Assembly (NCBI RefSeq): GCF_009708175.1
Contig: NZ_WMBB01000011.1
Coordinates: 186,001-250,000 of the forward strand
Reading direction: 5' to 3'
Source: Nocardia aurantiaca
GTDB taxonomy: Bacteria; Actinomycetota; Actinomycetes; Mycobacteriales; Mycobacteriaceae
Length of the DNA stretch: 64,000 nucleotides
Part shown: positions 9,232-17,740 of the stretch, one piece after another
How positions within the stretch are numbered: position 1 is the stretch's first letter
Layout: every line of letters starts with the position of its first letter
The notes under the pieces: generated by a model
The model's input: the letters and a program-made list of their open reading frames with translations, nothing else
Told to the model about the DNA's origin: nothing
Databases searched by the model: none
Translations under genes and position numbers: made by a program

Positions 9232-11163
9232 ATGATCGGACTGCCGAAATCGGTCCGGATCGCGCTGGGCCCGGCCGGGTACGGGATCAGCGACCGCCGC
9301 CTGGCGCCGTGGGAGCGGGTGGGTGCGCCCCTGTCATACGCGCTCGACAATGCCGGGGCGATGCAGCGGATGCTGACGCTGTCCGCGAAGGCCGGGAACC
9401 GGAACAACCGGTCCGTCGATTGGACGGGGCCGATCGGGCGGGTGGAGCGGACGGCCAATCTGTTCGACGCCGCGGTCACCGCGGCGGGCCGAATTCGAGC
9501 CAGCGGCGCGCTGGGCCTGGTGCCGCCCACTCGGATTCCCCAGTTGGCCTGGGCATTGCGCGGCGGCGTCGGTCTGGCGACCGTGCTGGCGGCCTTCGCG
9601 GCGCGGTTCCCGGATCGACCCGCCATGATCGATGACGACGGTCCGATCACCGCCGCCGACCTGGATCGGCAGGTGCAGCGGCTGGCGGCCGCGCTGCGAG
9701 CACGCTGGGATGTGCGACGCGGGCAGCGCGTCGGCGTGCTGTGCCGCAATCACCGCGGATTCGTCATCGCCGCCTACGCGGCCGCGCGACTGTCGGCGGA
9801 TCTGGTGCCGTTGAACTACGGCTTCGCCGGGCCGCAGATCGGTGAGGTGCTGGACCGCGAGCGGATCGGGCTGCTGCTCTACGATGGCGAATTCCACACG
9901 CGGATAGACGAATCCGGGTATCAGGGCCGCCGGGTGGTGATACGCGGCGCGGCGGGCGGGCTGCCGACGGTCGCGGAACTGGTGGCAGCGGGTGGGCCGC
10001 CGGTGCGCGGGCCCGCGGGCGGGGGCTCGATCATTATGCTCACCGGCGGCACCACCGGAGTACCCAAGGGAGTGCCGCGCACGCTGGGCGTCCGCGCGGC
10101 GGGGTCCGCGCTGGCGGGATCGATCCCGGGCATGGTGGCAGCCCTCGGCGATCTGGCCGAGGTCGAGCCGATCCCCCGGCTCGGGCGGCCCATGGTGATC
10201 GCGCCGCCGCTGCATCACACCTATGGCTTCCTGGCTATCGCCGGTGCGTTCCTGCTCGGGTCGACCGCGCTCGTGCACGAGCGCTTCGATGCCGAAACCG
10301 TGCTCGCCGATATCGAGCGGCACCGTGTGCAGATCGCCTGCCTGGTGCCGACCATGCTCAAACGCATCATGGATCTCCCGCCGGACGACCGCCGCGGCTA
10401 CCACGTGGAGAGCCTGCGGATGGTGGTGTGCGGCGCCGCTCCCCTGCCGCCCTGGCTGGCCACCGCCTTCATGGACGAGTTCGGGGACGTGCTGTTCAAC
10501 GGCTATGCCTCCACCGAGACCGGCGCCGGAACCTTCGCCACTCCCGCCGATCTGCGGGCCGCGCCGGGCACCGTGGGACGGCCGCTGACCGGAATCGTGG
10601 ACATTCGCATCGTCGACGGTGACGGTCGCGAGCTGCCCGCCGGTGTCACCGGCCGGATCGTCAACAAGAACCCGAGCATGTTCCAGGGCTACAGCGACGG
10701 CAAGACCAAAGAGATGGTCGGAGAGCACATGGACTCCGGCGATCTCGGGCATCTCGATGCCGCGGGCCGGCTGTTCGTGGACGGCCGCTCCGACGACATG
10801 ATCGTCTCGGGCGGCGAGAACGTCTTCCCTCAGGAGGTCGAGGAGGCGCTGCTGGCGCATCCGGCGGTGGCCGATGCCGGCGTCGTCGGGGTGCCCGACG
10901 ACGATTTCGGCTATCGGCTGGCGGCGGCCGTGGTGCTCGAGCCGGGGGCGCGGACGGGCGCGCGAGCTCTGCAACGCCATATCAAGGCCACGCTGGCCAC
11001 CTACAAGATGCCGCGCGACATCGTCTTCGTGGCCGAATTGCCGCGCACCACGGTGGGCAAGCTCCGGCGGCAGCAGCTACCGGAGGTCATCGCGCGGGCC
11101 CGTGCGGATGCGGCGGCCGCTGTCGAATCCGACTCCATTCAGGACATGGGGTCTCGGTCATGA
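9232..11163 (+). CDS. Fatty-acid-CoA ligase (AMP-binding, FadD family)
   Basis: ANL-superfamily adenylating enzyme of 643 residues that activates a fatty or related acid to its CoA thioester. The P-loop-like motif MLTGGTTGVPKG lies near residue 270, the adenine/acyl site GYASTETG near 423, DSGDLGHLD and the hinge plus GGENVFPQEVEE follow, and the catalytic-lysine region RTTVGKLRR is at the C terminus. The N-terminal 80 residues are an extension typical of long FadD proteins in mycolic-acid bacteria. The stop overlaps an ATG (ATGA) that opened a second monooxygenase gene, now broken, so the ligase was once the middle gene of a monooxygenase-ligase-monooxygenase operon. Confidence 0.88.
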   Translation: MIGLPKSVRIALGPAGYGISDRRLAPWERVGAPLSYALDNAGAMQRMLTLSAKAGNRNNRSVDWTGPIGRVERTANLFDAAVTAAGRIRASGALGLVPPTRIPQLAWALRGGVGLATVLAAFAARFPDRPAMIDDDGPITAADLDRQVQRLAAALRARWDVRRGQRVGVLCRNHRGFVIAAYAAARLSADLVPLNYGFAGPQIGEVLDRERIGLLLYDGEFHTRIDESGYQGRRVVIRGAAGGLPTVAELVAAGGPPVRGPAGGGSIIMLTGGTTGVPKGVPRTLGVRAAGSALAGSIPGMVAALGDLAEVEPIPRLGRPMVIAPPLHHTYGFLAIAGAFLLGSTALVHERFDAETVLADIERHRVQIACLVPTMLKRIMDLPPDDRRGYHVESLRMVVCGAAPLPPWLATAFMDEFGDVLFNGYASTETGAGTFATPADLRAAPGTVGRPLTGIVDIRIVDGDGRELPAGVTGRIVNKNPSMFQGYSDGKTKEMVGEHMDSGDLGHLDAAGRLFVDGRSDDMIVSGGENVFPQEVEEALLAHPAVADAGVVGVPDDDFGYRLAAAVVLEPGARTGARALQRHIKATLATYKMPRDIVFVAELPRTTVGKLRRQQLPEVIARARADAAAAVESDSIQDMGSRS

Positions 11164-11392
11164 ACTCCACCAATGGTTCCCAGCCCCTGCCCAGCCATGA
11201 GCCGGGATCGCCGGCGCGGGTCTCGGCGGCATCGGCGCGGGTATCGCGCCGCGCCGGATCGGGGTCGAGAATTTCGTCATCGTCGGCAGGTGGCCGAAGG
11301 CGGGCGGGACGTCGCTGGCCGATACCCATCCCGGTGTGGCCGTGAATATTCGGACCACCGACTTACCGCTACACCACCACGTCGGTGCGTGA
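11160..11392 (+). pseudogene. Decayed second flavin monooxygenase (N-terminal remnant)
   Basis: An ATG overlapping the stop of the acyl-CoA ligase gene begins MNSTNGSQPLPSHEP. From 11201, in a different frame, codons read AGAGLGGIGAGIAPRRIGV, the FAD-binding dinucleotide fold of a Baeyer-Villiger or FMO-type enzyme, then AGGTSLADTHPGVAVNI, the family's second conserved block. That frame ends in a stop at 11390-11392. A frameshift near 11200 plus loss of about 400 C-terminal codons make this a pseudogene. Confidence 0.72.
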
Positions 11393-11427
11393 GCTCCAGG
11401 AAGCGACCTCCTGAATCGCTCCGCCGG

Positions 11428-11886
11428 TCACTCCTGCTCGGACAGCGTGGCGAGCCGATCCACCGAATTCCGGAGCATCTCCGAGGTGGTGGCGCGGGCT
11501 CGGACCAGGCGCTTCTCATCGGCCAGGGCGGTCCAGTCGTAGGTGTGCGTCACCCGGGTTCGGTTGTCGCCCAACGGTTCCAGCTCCCAACGCCACAGGT
11601 GACCGGGCGGCTGCATGCCGGGTTCCGAGGGCAGCCAGGCGATTCGACGGCCTTCCTCGAATTCGACGATGCGGTTCTCCCGGACCGTGCCGCGGGTGAG
11701 CGTCATCTCGAAGACATCACCCACCGCGCGCACCCGCTGCCCCGCATCCGCGTGCGACAGATTGTCATTCGCATCCCATCGGGGCTGCTGCGCCGGATCG
11801 GCGATCAACTCGAAGATCCGCTCCGCAGCCGCCGCCACCTCACGACCCGCCGACACCACCCGTCCGAACTCCACACCGTCGCTCAT
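11428..11886 (-). CDS. SRPBCC (START-like) family protein
   Basis: Protein of 152 residues with the Bet v1/START-like helix-grip fold pattern: an N-terminal strand, the AERIFELIADPAQQPRWD helix, a central GDVFEMTL strand, RIAWLPSEPG, and the LRNSVDRLATL-type C-terminal helix. Such proteins bind hydrophobic ligands or act as polyketide cyclase-like factors; the ligand here is unknown. It is transcribed toward the decayed monooxygenase operon and has no evident operon partner. Confidence 0.74.
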   Translation of the reverse strand: MSDGVEFGRVVSAGREVAAAAERIFELIADPAQQPRWDANDNLSHADAGQRVRAVGDVFEMTLTRGTVRENRIVEFEEGRRIAWLPSEPGMQPPGHLWRWELEPLGDNRTRVTHTYDWTALADEKRLVRARATTSEMLRNSVDRLATLSEQE

Positions 11887-12060
11887 ATGACGATCGAACC
11901 ATCCCGTCAGGGCATACCGCTACAGCGGCCCACAGGACCCACCCCCGACAACAGGCGTTCTGTGAACCGCCCGTGATCCTCCCGGCCTCAGCGTCGTCCG
12001 CCACCCCGACGCGTAGACCGCCGAGATTGCCTCTATCGGACGGTTGTGCAGAATAGGGCG

Positions 12061-12474
12061 ATGACCAGTCGACAGATTGTCTCCTCGGGCGCCCAGTGGG
12101 AGCCGATCGTCGGCTATTCCCGTGCCGTACGCGTGGGTCAATGGGTTTCGGTCGCCGGGACGACAGCCGCTACTCCCGACAGTGGTCCGGTGGGCGGCGA
12201 CGACATCGCCGAACAGACACGGGAAGCGCTGCGCCGCATCGCCGCAGCCCTGGCCGAGGTGGGCGCCTCCGTCGAGGACGTGATACGCACCCGGATCTTC
12301 GTCACCGATATCTCCCGGTGGGAAGAGGTAGGCAAAGCTCACGGCGAGGTTTTCGCCGAAATCCGCCCGGCCGCAACAATGGTCGAGGTGAGCGCGCTGA
12401 TCGACCCCGCCCTCCTCGTCGAAATCGAAGCCGACGCGGTGATCCCCTCTCGACCGCACGCACACCGAGCCTGA
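12061..12474 (+). CDS. RidA family (YjgF/UK114) protein
   Basis: A 137-residue RidA-like protein. Recognisable parts are VGQWVSVAGTTA, QTREALRRIAAALAEVGAS, DVIRTRIFVTDIS, and the C-terminal RPAATMVEVSALIDPALLVEIEADA with the arginine that binds the carboxylate of reactive enamine/imine intermediates in active RidA proteins. Canonical RidA hydrolyses 2-aminoacrylate; this one belongs to the broader Rid group, so the precise substrate is open. The ATG at 12061 is chosen over an upstream GTG. It converges on plsC-like gene downstream. Confidence 0.84.
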   Translation: MTSRQIVSSGAQWEPIVGYSRAVRVGQWVSVAGTTAATPDSGPVGGDDIAEQTREALRRIAAALAEVGASVEDVIRTRIFVTDISRWEEVGKAHGEVFAEIRPAATMVEVSALIDPALLVEIEADAVIPSRPHAHRA

Positions 12475-12513
12475 ATCTCAGTTGAACACGCCTGCCGTGC
12501 ACCGGCTTTCCCG

Positions 12514-13182
12514 TCAATCGGGTCGAGTGTGCAGTGCTTCGATGTGCCGACGGAGATGGTCGAGGAGTTTGTCCGGATCGTCGAAGTCGGCGGGGTCGAT
12601 GGGTGTGCCGAAATGGATGGTCACCGGATGCCGACGGTTGAAAGGGCGGCCATCGGCGGCGGCACGGCGCATGGGAAGGACCTTGTTGGTGCCGGTGGTT
12701 CCCACCGGGATGATGGGCGCGCCGGTCGCCAGCGCCAGGTTGGCCACGCCGGGTTTGTAGGGCTCATGGTCACCGGGCGGGACCAGGCGACCCTCGGGGT
12801 AGATGATGAGCACCCCGCCGTGGTGGAGTATTTGCTCGGCCTGGGCCATGGCATTGCGGCCGGAGTCGTGGTCGCGGCGAATTACCGGAATCTGGCCGAG
12901 GCGGCGGACTAGCCGGCCGATAACCGGCCAGGACCACAGTTCGGCCATGGCGATGGCAATGGCGCGGCGGCGGAGCGCGCCCCAGAGGAAAACCGCGTCG
13001 AGCATGGAGATGTGGTTGCTAGCGATGATGACGGGGCCGGTTTTCGGGACCCGGTCGCGGCCGATCACGGTGACGTGGACGAAGTTCGACCAGGCCAGGG
13101 TGCGCAGAATGCGTCGCACCAGGTGAGTCGCCAGCCAGGCTCGTTTGCCCAGCCCTTTGGGGCGTCGTGCTCTGGTGTTCAT
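12514..13182 (-). CDS. 1-acyl-sn-glycerol-3-phosphate acyltransferase (PlsC-like)
   Basis: Membrane-associated lysophosphatidate acyltransferase of 222 residues from the chosen ATG at 13182, which has GGGAGAAAG just upstream. The catalytic HX4D motif is in ASNHISMLDAVF, the substrate-binding block is IYPEGRLVPPGD, and a third block lies around GAPIIPVGTTGTNKVLP. It transfers an acyl chain to the sn-2 position of lysophosphatidic acid in phospholipid synthesis, or acts on a related lipid. Actinomycetes have several paralogues, so no gene symbol is assigned. Single-gene unit. Confidence 0.86.
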   Translation of the reverse strand: MNTRARRPKGLGKRAWLATHLVRRILRTLAWSNFVHVTVIGRDRVPKTGPVIIASNHISMLDAVFLWGALRRRAIAIAMAELWSWPVIGRLVRRLGQIPVIRRDHDSGRNAMAQAEQILHHGGVLIIYPEGRLVPPGDHEPYKPGVANLALATGAPIIPVGTTGTNKVLPMRRAAADGRPFNRRHPVTIHFGTPIDPADFDDPDKLLDHLRRHIEALHTRPD

Positions 13183-13381
13183 CTTTCTCCCACATAGACC
13201 GTCCGGCAACAGATTTCATCCTTGCCGGGCGGCGGTGCCCGCACCACCGCAGAACTACTCAGGGGCCAACTGGAAACGAAACTCATAGCCGTTTGCTATG
13301 GCAATATTTCGGGCGTAGCCTGGAGGTTGCTGTACTCACAGCCGAATCGCAAGAGAATTCCGTAGGGGGCCGAGTGCTGCC

Positions 13382-13654
13382 ATGACCGGAAACTGGTTGC
13401 GTAACACCATTTTGTCGCAATTGTCCCGATCGCCAGCGAGTGCGGAGGTAATTTTCCTCACCCTCCACGACGGCACCAGGGTCATCACGTTCCCGAGGCT
13501 CAACTGGGGAGTAGTGGCGACCGCATCCGCCGCGGTGCTCGGAATCGCCATCGCGATCCTGTTGCTGGTAAATTCCGCGCATTTCGACGAACCCCAGACC
13601 CCGGCGCCGACGCCGCCCGCATCGTGCGAACCGTTCTGTGCCGCACCGACATGA
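13382..13654 (+). CDS. Small single-pass membrane protein, unknown
   Basis: A 90-residue protein I do not recognise. It has a polar N-terminal half, one clear transmembrane helix (LNWGVVATASAAVLGIAIAI and following, about residues 40-62), then a Pro/Thr-rich tail with two cysteines (SCEPFCAAP). The tail would lie outside the cell if the N terminus is cytoplasmic. An AGGGGG run lies about 15 bases before the ATG. Codon third positions are G/C-rich enough to support coding. Moderate confidence that it is real. Confidence 0.5.
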   Translation: MTGNWLRNTILSQLSRSPASAEVIFLTLHDGTRVITFPRLNWGVVATASAAVLGIAIAILLLVNSAHFDEPQTPAPTPPASCEPFCAAPT

Positions 13655-13833
13655 GCGCCGGCCGCCGCAGCAGAAATCGAGCCTGCGAACAGTTCCGCCA
13701 CAATCCGATTCGACGCCCGTGTGGCGTCGTGGAGTGTCGCGGCCCAGGACCCGATGGCCGGTCCCGGGCCTCGACCCACGCCGCCGTCCATTTTCGCTCG
13801 CGCTGATCCCGGCCCGGGCGCATACTCCGTGCG

Positions 13834-14862
13834 CTATACCAGAGCGGGCATGCGCCCGCGCGCACGGTATTCCTGTGGCGGACAACCCTGCCAGCGCCGG
13901 AAGGCCCGGATGAAGGAGGCCGCCTCGGCGTAGCCCAGCCGCGCCGCCACCTGTTCGGTGGTCATGTCGGTGCGGTCGAGCAGTTCCTCCGACAGTGCCT
14001 GCCGCACCTCGTCGAGCAGCGCGCGGAACGAGGTACCCTCCTCGTTGAGTCGCCGCGACAGCGTGCGCGGGCTGACGTACAGCTCGGCGGCAATGGCCGA
14101 TTGATCCGGCAGCACACCTGGATTGCGCACCAGCAGATCCCGCACCGAGCCGGCGACACCGCTGCGGGTGCGGCGGCGGGCCAGCAGGTCGCGGCACATC
14201 TGCTCGCAGGTGCTGCGGGCCCACTCATTCGCTTGTGGAAGTACCGCATCCAGGTGGGAGGCATCGAAGACGAGTTCGTTGCCGGGCGCGTCGAAGGTCG
14301 GCTCCACTCCGAATACCGTCCGGTATCGCGCGATATCGACAGGCGCGCCGTGCCGGAAATCGACGCGCAGCACCGGAACTCCCACCGAATACAGCTCCCG
14401 GCCGATGATCTGGACACCGGCCATGACCCGTTCGGTCAGAAAGGCGCGCACGTCCTCGGGCACCTCACGATCGTCGAATCGCAGCCTCCCTTCGCCCTGC
14501 GTCTCCTCGAAGCTCAACTCCCCGAACGCGAAGGCCAGCTCCACGTAGCGGAGCGCCACCTGCACGGCGTCGCGCAGCGTCCGGCTGGCCAGCAGTGCCA
14601 CGCCCCAGGGTCCGTGCAGCGAGAAGTGATGACGAACTCCCGCCTCCAGACCGAGTCCAGCTTGGTCCCCGAATCGCGCGAGGAGATTTCGGATCACCGT
14701 AAGTTCTTGCCGTGCAGTGACTTCCGAGTACTGCTCTCGTGCCGCCCCGACCGGCAGCCCCGAGCCCGCCAGGCACTCCCCCGCCGGCATCCCCCGTTCC
14801 TCCGCGAGCCGGGTGACGACGTGCACGCCGGAGGTAGTCCTGACCAGATCCCACTCGAACAT
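13834..14862 (-). CDS. AraC-family regulator with OruR-type sensing domain
   Basis: A 342-residue regulator. The N-terminal two thirds match the arabinose-binding-like domain of the OruR/ArgR-II subgroup (ERGMPAGECLAGSGLP, then FSLHGPWGVALLASRTLRDA). The C-terminal AraC double helix-turn-helix covers about residues 240-335, with DQSAIAAELYVSPRTLSRRL and EQVAARLGYAEAASFIRAFR-type helices. The ATG at 14862 has GAAGAGGAC 8 bases upstream and is favoured over an ATG 69 bases earlier. It diverges from the SDR gene at 15302, its likely target by position. Confidence 0.84.
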   Translation of the reverse strand: MFEWDLVRTTSGVHVVTRLAEERGMPAGECLAGSGLPVGAAREQYSEVTARQELTVIRNLLARFGDQAGLGLEAGVRHHFSLHGPWGVALLASRTLRDAVQVALRYVELAFAFGELSFEETQGEGRLRFDDREVPEDVRAFLTERVMAGVQIIGRELYSVGVPVLRVDFRHGAPVDIARYRTVFGVEPTFDAPGNELVFDASHLDAVLPQANEWARSTCEQMCRDLLARRRTRSGVAGSVRDLLVRNPGVLPDQSAIAAELYVSPRTLSRRLNEEGTSFRALLDEVRQALSEELLDRTDMTTEQVAARLGYAEAASFIRAFRRWQGCPPQEYRARGRMPALV

Positions 14863-15301
14863 GTACGCGTTGTCCTCTTCGACTACTCCCGACCAATTTC
14901 TGAGCCCCATCGGGTTGGCGAAACATATCAACGACAGACCGTTTGGTGTGGCGCATCCGCCAGATTCGCACGCCGCCGATGATGCGTTTTCCGGTGCGTC
15001 CGCGATTTGTCACGTAACAGCCGGTGCCACCGTGCGATTCATCCACATCCGGTCCGGACGACGACCAGCAATCGAGGTCTTCCCACCATGAGTTCCACCG
15101 TCCTCCTGCTCCTTCCCGCTCTGGCGGCACCCGCATTCGGTGTCGGCCTGTGGCTCGGCGTCCGATCGGTTACCGACGGGTCAGCCACGGAATGTCGCCG
15201 AGCCCGCTGCACCTCGGTCTTCCGCTCGTGGCCGGAAATCCCACGCCAGCGACCGCCCGCCTCCTGGCCGGAGCCCCGCCACACCCGCTAGCGTGCTGTC
15301 T
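14863..15301. other. Divergent intergenic region between araC-like and SDR genes
   Basis: No convincing gene. A 67-codon frame from an ATG at 15088 begins with a hydrophobic stretch (MSSTVLLLLPALAAPAFGVG) but then loses any protein-like character, so I leave it uncalled. The region must hold the promoters of both flanking genes; no clear palindrome was found. Confidence 0.4.
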
Positions 15302-16117
15302 ATGAGCAGCAATCCGACCCGCACCGTGGTCGTCACCGGTGCGTCCTCCGGCATCGGCAAGGCCACTGCCGCCGCGTTCGCGGCGCGCGGGCACAAGGTG
15401 ATCGGCACCAGCCGCAACCCCGACTCCATCGCCGTGGCCGACCGGGTGCCCGGCGTCGAGTACCGCGCGTTGGATATCACCGATCTGGACTCGATCAAGC
15501 GGTTCACCACCGAGCTCGGCGCGGTCGACGTACTGATCAACAACGCCGGAGAGAGTCAGGCCGGGCCGCTCGCCGAGCTGCCGCGTGAGGCGATCGAAAG
15601 ACTGTTCCAGCTCAATGTGTTCGGCGCCGTGGCATTGACGCAGGCGGTGCTGCCGGGCATGCGGGAGCGTGGATACGGCCGGATTGTCATGGTGGGATCC
15701 ATGCTGGGTAGCTTTCCGATGCCCTACCGGTCCTCGTATGTGGCGACCAAGGCCGCGCTGCGTGGGTTCGCTACCGCGGCGCGGTTCGAGGAGTCGCCGT
15801 TCGGGGTCTGGATCACCACCGTGGAGCCGGGCCAGATCAACACCGGTCTGAGCGAGCGGCGCATGAAATACCTGGCCGAAGGTTCACCCCACACTTCGGA
15901 CTTCACCACATTCATGGCGAAGCTCGACAGCCAGATGGACAAGGGCATTCCACCTGAGAAGGTTGCCGAAACCATTGTGGCAGCGGTCAACTCGGATCGG
16001 CCGCAACCGCTGTACGCGGTGGGAAGCAATGCTCCGCTGATGTTCGCGATCCGTCGGATCCTGCCCCGCTCGGTCATGGAGCGGTTGATCGCCGGCGCTC
16101 AAGGGCTCAAACGCTGA
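15302..16117 (+). CDS. Short-chain dehydrogenase/reductase
   Basis: Classical SDR of 271 residues. The cofactor motif is TGASSGIG (residues about 12-19), the NNAG motif follows at INNAGES, and the catalytic Ser/Tyr/Lys are seen in VGSMLG and YRSSYVATKAAL. An arginine after the first strand (SRNPDS) favours NADP(H). The C-terminal EPGQINTG block is typical. The substrate is unknown. It faces an OruR-type AraC regulator, an arrangement often seen for inducible catabolic oxidoreductases. Confidence 0.85.
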   Translation: MSSNPTRTVVVTGASSGIGKATAAAFAARGHKVIGTSRNPDSIAVADRVPGVEYRALDITDLDSIKRFTTELGAVDVLINNAGESQAGPLAELPREAIERLFQLNVFGAVALTQAVLPGMRERGYGRIVMVGSMLGSFPMPYRSSYVATKAALRGFATAARFEESPFGVWITTVEPGQINTGLSERRMKYLAEGSPHTSDFTTFMAKLDSQMDKGIPPEKVAETIVAAVNSDRPQPLYAVGSNAPLMFAIRRILPRSVMERLIAGAQGLKR

Positions 16118-16237
16118 GAGCCTGGAACGCCCCGATCGGCTGCCCACGTTCCATGGACCTCATCGTCCGCGACGAAGCGCGTCCAGAACAGAGAATCCCG
16201 GCCACCCTCCATGGCCGGCGCTCGGCCGAAACACGGA

Positions 16238-16272
16238 ATCCCGGTCCGAGCCACGAAGGCACGGACCGGGAT
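16238..16272 (-). terminator. Terminator of the EF-Tu paralogue gene
   Basis: Strong hairpin: ATCCCGGTCCG pairs with CGGACCGGGAT (11 bp), and inside it GCC pairs with GGC around a 5-base loop. It begins 11 bases beyond the stop codon on the minus strand. Confidence 0.72.
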
Positions 16273-16282
16273 CCGGTGGCGG

Positions 16283-17458
16283 TTAGCCCTCGACCGAGAG
16301 GACCGTGCCGGCGGCGACCGTGAGGTTGCCCTCACGGACCGCGAAGCCGAGGCCCGGCTCCAACGGGATCGCGCGGTCGAGGGTGACCGACGCGTCGACG
16401 GTCTCACCCGGCATGGCGCGGCCCGCCGGCAGCACCACCTGTCCGGAGACATCACCGGTGCGGACGAAGAACTGCGGGCGGTAGCCGCTGACGATCGGCG
16501 TGCGCCGACCACCCTGGGCCGCCGTCAGCAGCCGCACCCGCGCGGTGAAACCGCTGTGCACCGCGATGCTGCCCAGCGCCGCGACCACCTGGCCGCGTGC
16601 CACCTGCCCACGTTGCACACCGCGCAGCAGCAGCGCCACATTGTCGCCGGCCTCGGCCGATTCCATGGTCCGGCCGAAGGTTTCGAGGCTGGTGACCACC
16701 GACTCGACCGTACCGCCGAAGCCGAGTACGGCGACCCTGTCGCCCACCTCCACTCGTCCGCGCTCCACCGCGCCGGTCACCACGGTGCCGCGGCCGGTGA
16801 TGGTGAGCACGTTCTCCACGGGCATGAGGAACGGCGCGTCGGTGTAGCGCTCCGGCATCGGTACGTGGTCGTCGACGGCGTCGAGCAGCCGCAGCAACTG
16901 GACCGCCCAATGCTCGTCGCCCTCCAGCGCCCGCAGCCCCGACACCGGCACCACGGGAGCGCCATCGCCGTCATAGCCGTTGGCGGACAACAGCTCTCGC
17001 ACCTCGAGCTCGATCAGCTCCAGCAGCTCAGCGTCGGCGATGTCAGCCTTGTTGAGCGCGACCACGATGTGCTCGACGCCCACCTGCCGGGCCAGCAGCA
17101 CGTGCTCGGCGGTCTGCGGCATAACGCCGTCGTCGGCCGATACCACCAGGATGGCCCCGTCCAGCTGGGCCGCGCCGGTGATCATGTTCTTCACGAAGTC
17201 GGCGTGCCCCGGCATGTCGACGTGAGCGTAATGCCGTGTGGCCGTCTCGTATTCGACATGCGAGATATTGATGGTGATGCCGCGCTCGATCTCCTCCGGC
17301 GCCCGGTCGATCCGGTCGAACGGGACGAAGGCGGTGCCGCCCCGCTCGGCCAGCACCTTGGTGATGGCGGCGGTCAGCGTGGTCTTGCCGTGGTCGACAT
17401 GTCCCATGGTGCCGATGTTGAGGTGCGGCTTGGTGCGGACGTAGGCCTGCTTGGCCAT
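16283..17458 (-). CDS. tuf: Divergent elongation factor Tu paralogue with GE2270A-resistance-type residues
   Basis: A 391-residue EF-Tu-like GTPase. G1 is GHVDHGKT (19-26), switch I RGITI (59-63), G3 DMPGH (81-85, where housekeeping EF-Tu has DCPGH) and G4 NKAD (136-139, usually NKCD). All three domains are present, so it should bind aminoacyl-tRNA and GTP. It departs from housekeeping EF-Tu at many usually fixed sites. Gapless alignment to remembered E. coli EF-Tu puts Ser at 257 and Ala at 275 (usually Gly at both), the two changes reported to give GE2270A resistance. Kirromycin-site residues Gln124 and Ala375 look unchanged. It lies alone, not in an rpsL-fusA-tuf operon, downstream of an MFS exporter. 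It is a paralogue, not the housekeeping copy. Confidence 0.88.
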   Translation of the reverse strand: MAKQAYVRTKPHLNIGTMGHVDHGKTTLTAAITKVLAERGGTAFVPFDRIDRAPEEIERGITINISHVEYETATRHYAHVDMPGHADFVKNMITGAAQLDGAILVVSADDGVMPQTAEHVLLARQVGVEHIVVALNKADIADAELLELIELEVRELLSANGYDGDGAPVVPVSGLRALEGDEHWAVQLLRLLDAVDDHVPMPERYTDAPFLMPVENVLTITGRGTVVTGAVERGRVEVGDRVAVLGFGGTVESVVTSLETFGRTMESAEAGDNVALLLRGVQRGQVARGQVVAALGSIAVHSGFTARVRLLTAAQGGRRTPIVSGYRPQFFVRTGDVSGQVVLPAGRAMPGETVDASVTLDRAIPLEPGLGFAVREGNLTVAAGTVLSVEG

Positions 17459-17460
17459 GA

Positions 17461-17560
17461 TGGTTCTCCATCTGAGCTGCTGTTCAAGGAAACAGCACGT
17501 TTTCGAGGGGACCTCAGCAGCGAGCCGACCTTCCCCGTCTGAGGTCCCGGGACGTCCCGG
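17461..17560 (-). promoter_or_regulatory. Structured 5' leader of the EF-Tu paralogue
   Basis: Upstream of the tuf-like start on the minus strand lie, in transcript order: a 14-base palindrome CCGGGACGTCCCGG (17547-17560), a perfect 10-bp repeat GGGACCTCAG / CTGAGGTCCC (arms 17539-17548 and 17508-17517), a 6-bp repeat GCTGTT / AACAGC (17479-17496), and GATGG / CCATC closing on the ribosome site GGAGAA just before the ATG. The first two overlap by two bases and cannot both form fully. This looks like a leader able to switch structure; regulation is inference. Confidence 0.45.
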
Positions 17561-17740
17561 AGAAGGTCAGCGTCGTGCGCCGTCGAATGCGAAGACCACC
17601 GAGGCAGCAGCCATCGCGCCCGCGACTGCGGAGAATGCGGCGATGGGCTGTGCGAACATGCCGATGATGGTGCCGGGCGAACCGGTTCAGGCGCAATCGA
17701 TTTACGCGATCACCTCCCCGTGCTCAGGAAGGCCGTGGAC

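Noticed and set aside
15088..15291. Short hydrophobic frame upstream of the SDR gene
   Set aside because: It begins like a membrane peptide but continues as a random Arg/Pro-rich sequence and overlaps the probable SDR promoter.
16211..17542. Plus-strand open frame opposite EF-Tu
   Set aside because: EF-Tu on the minus strand is certain; the opposite frame is a by-product of codon bias.
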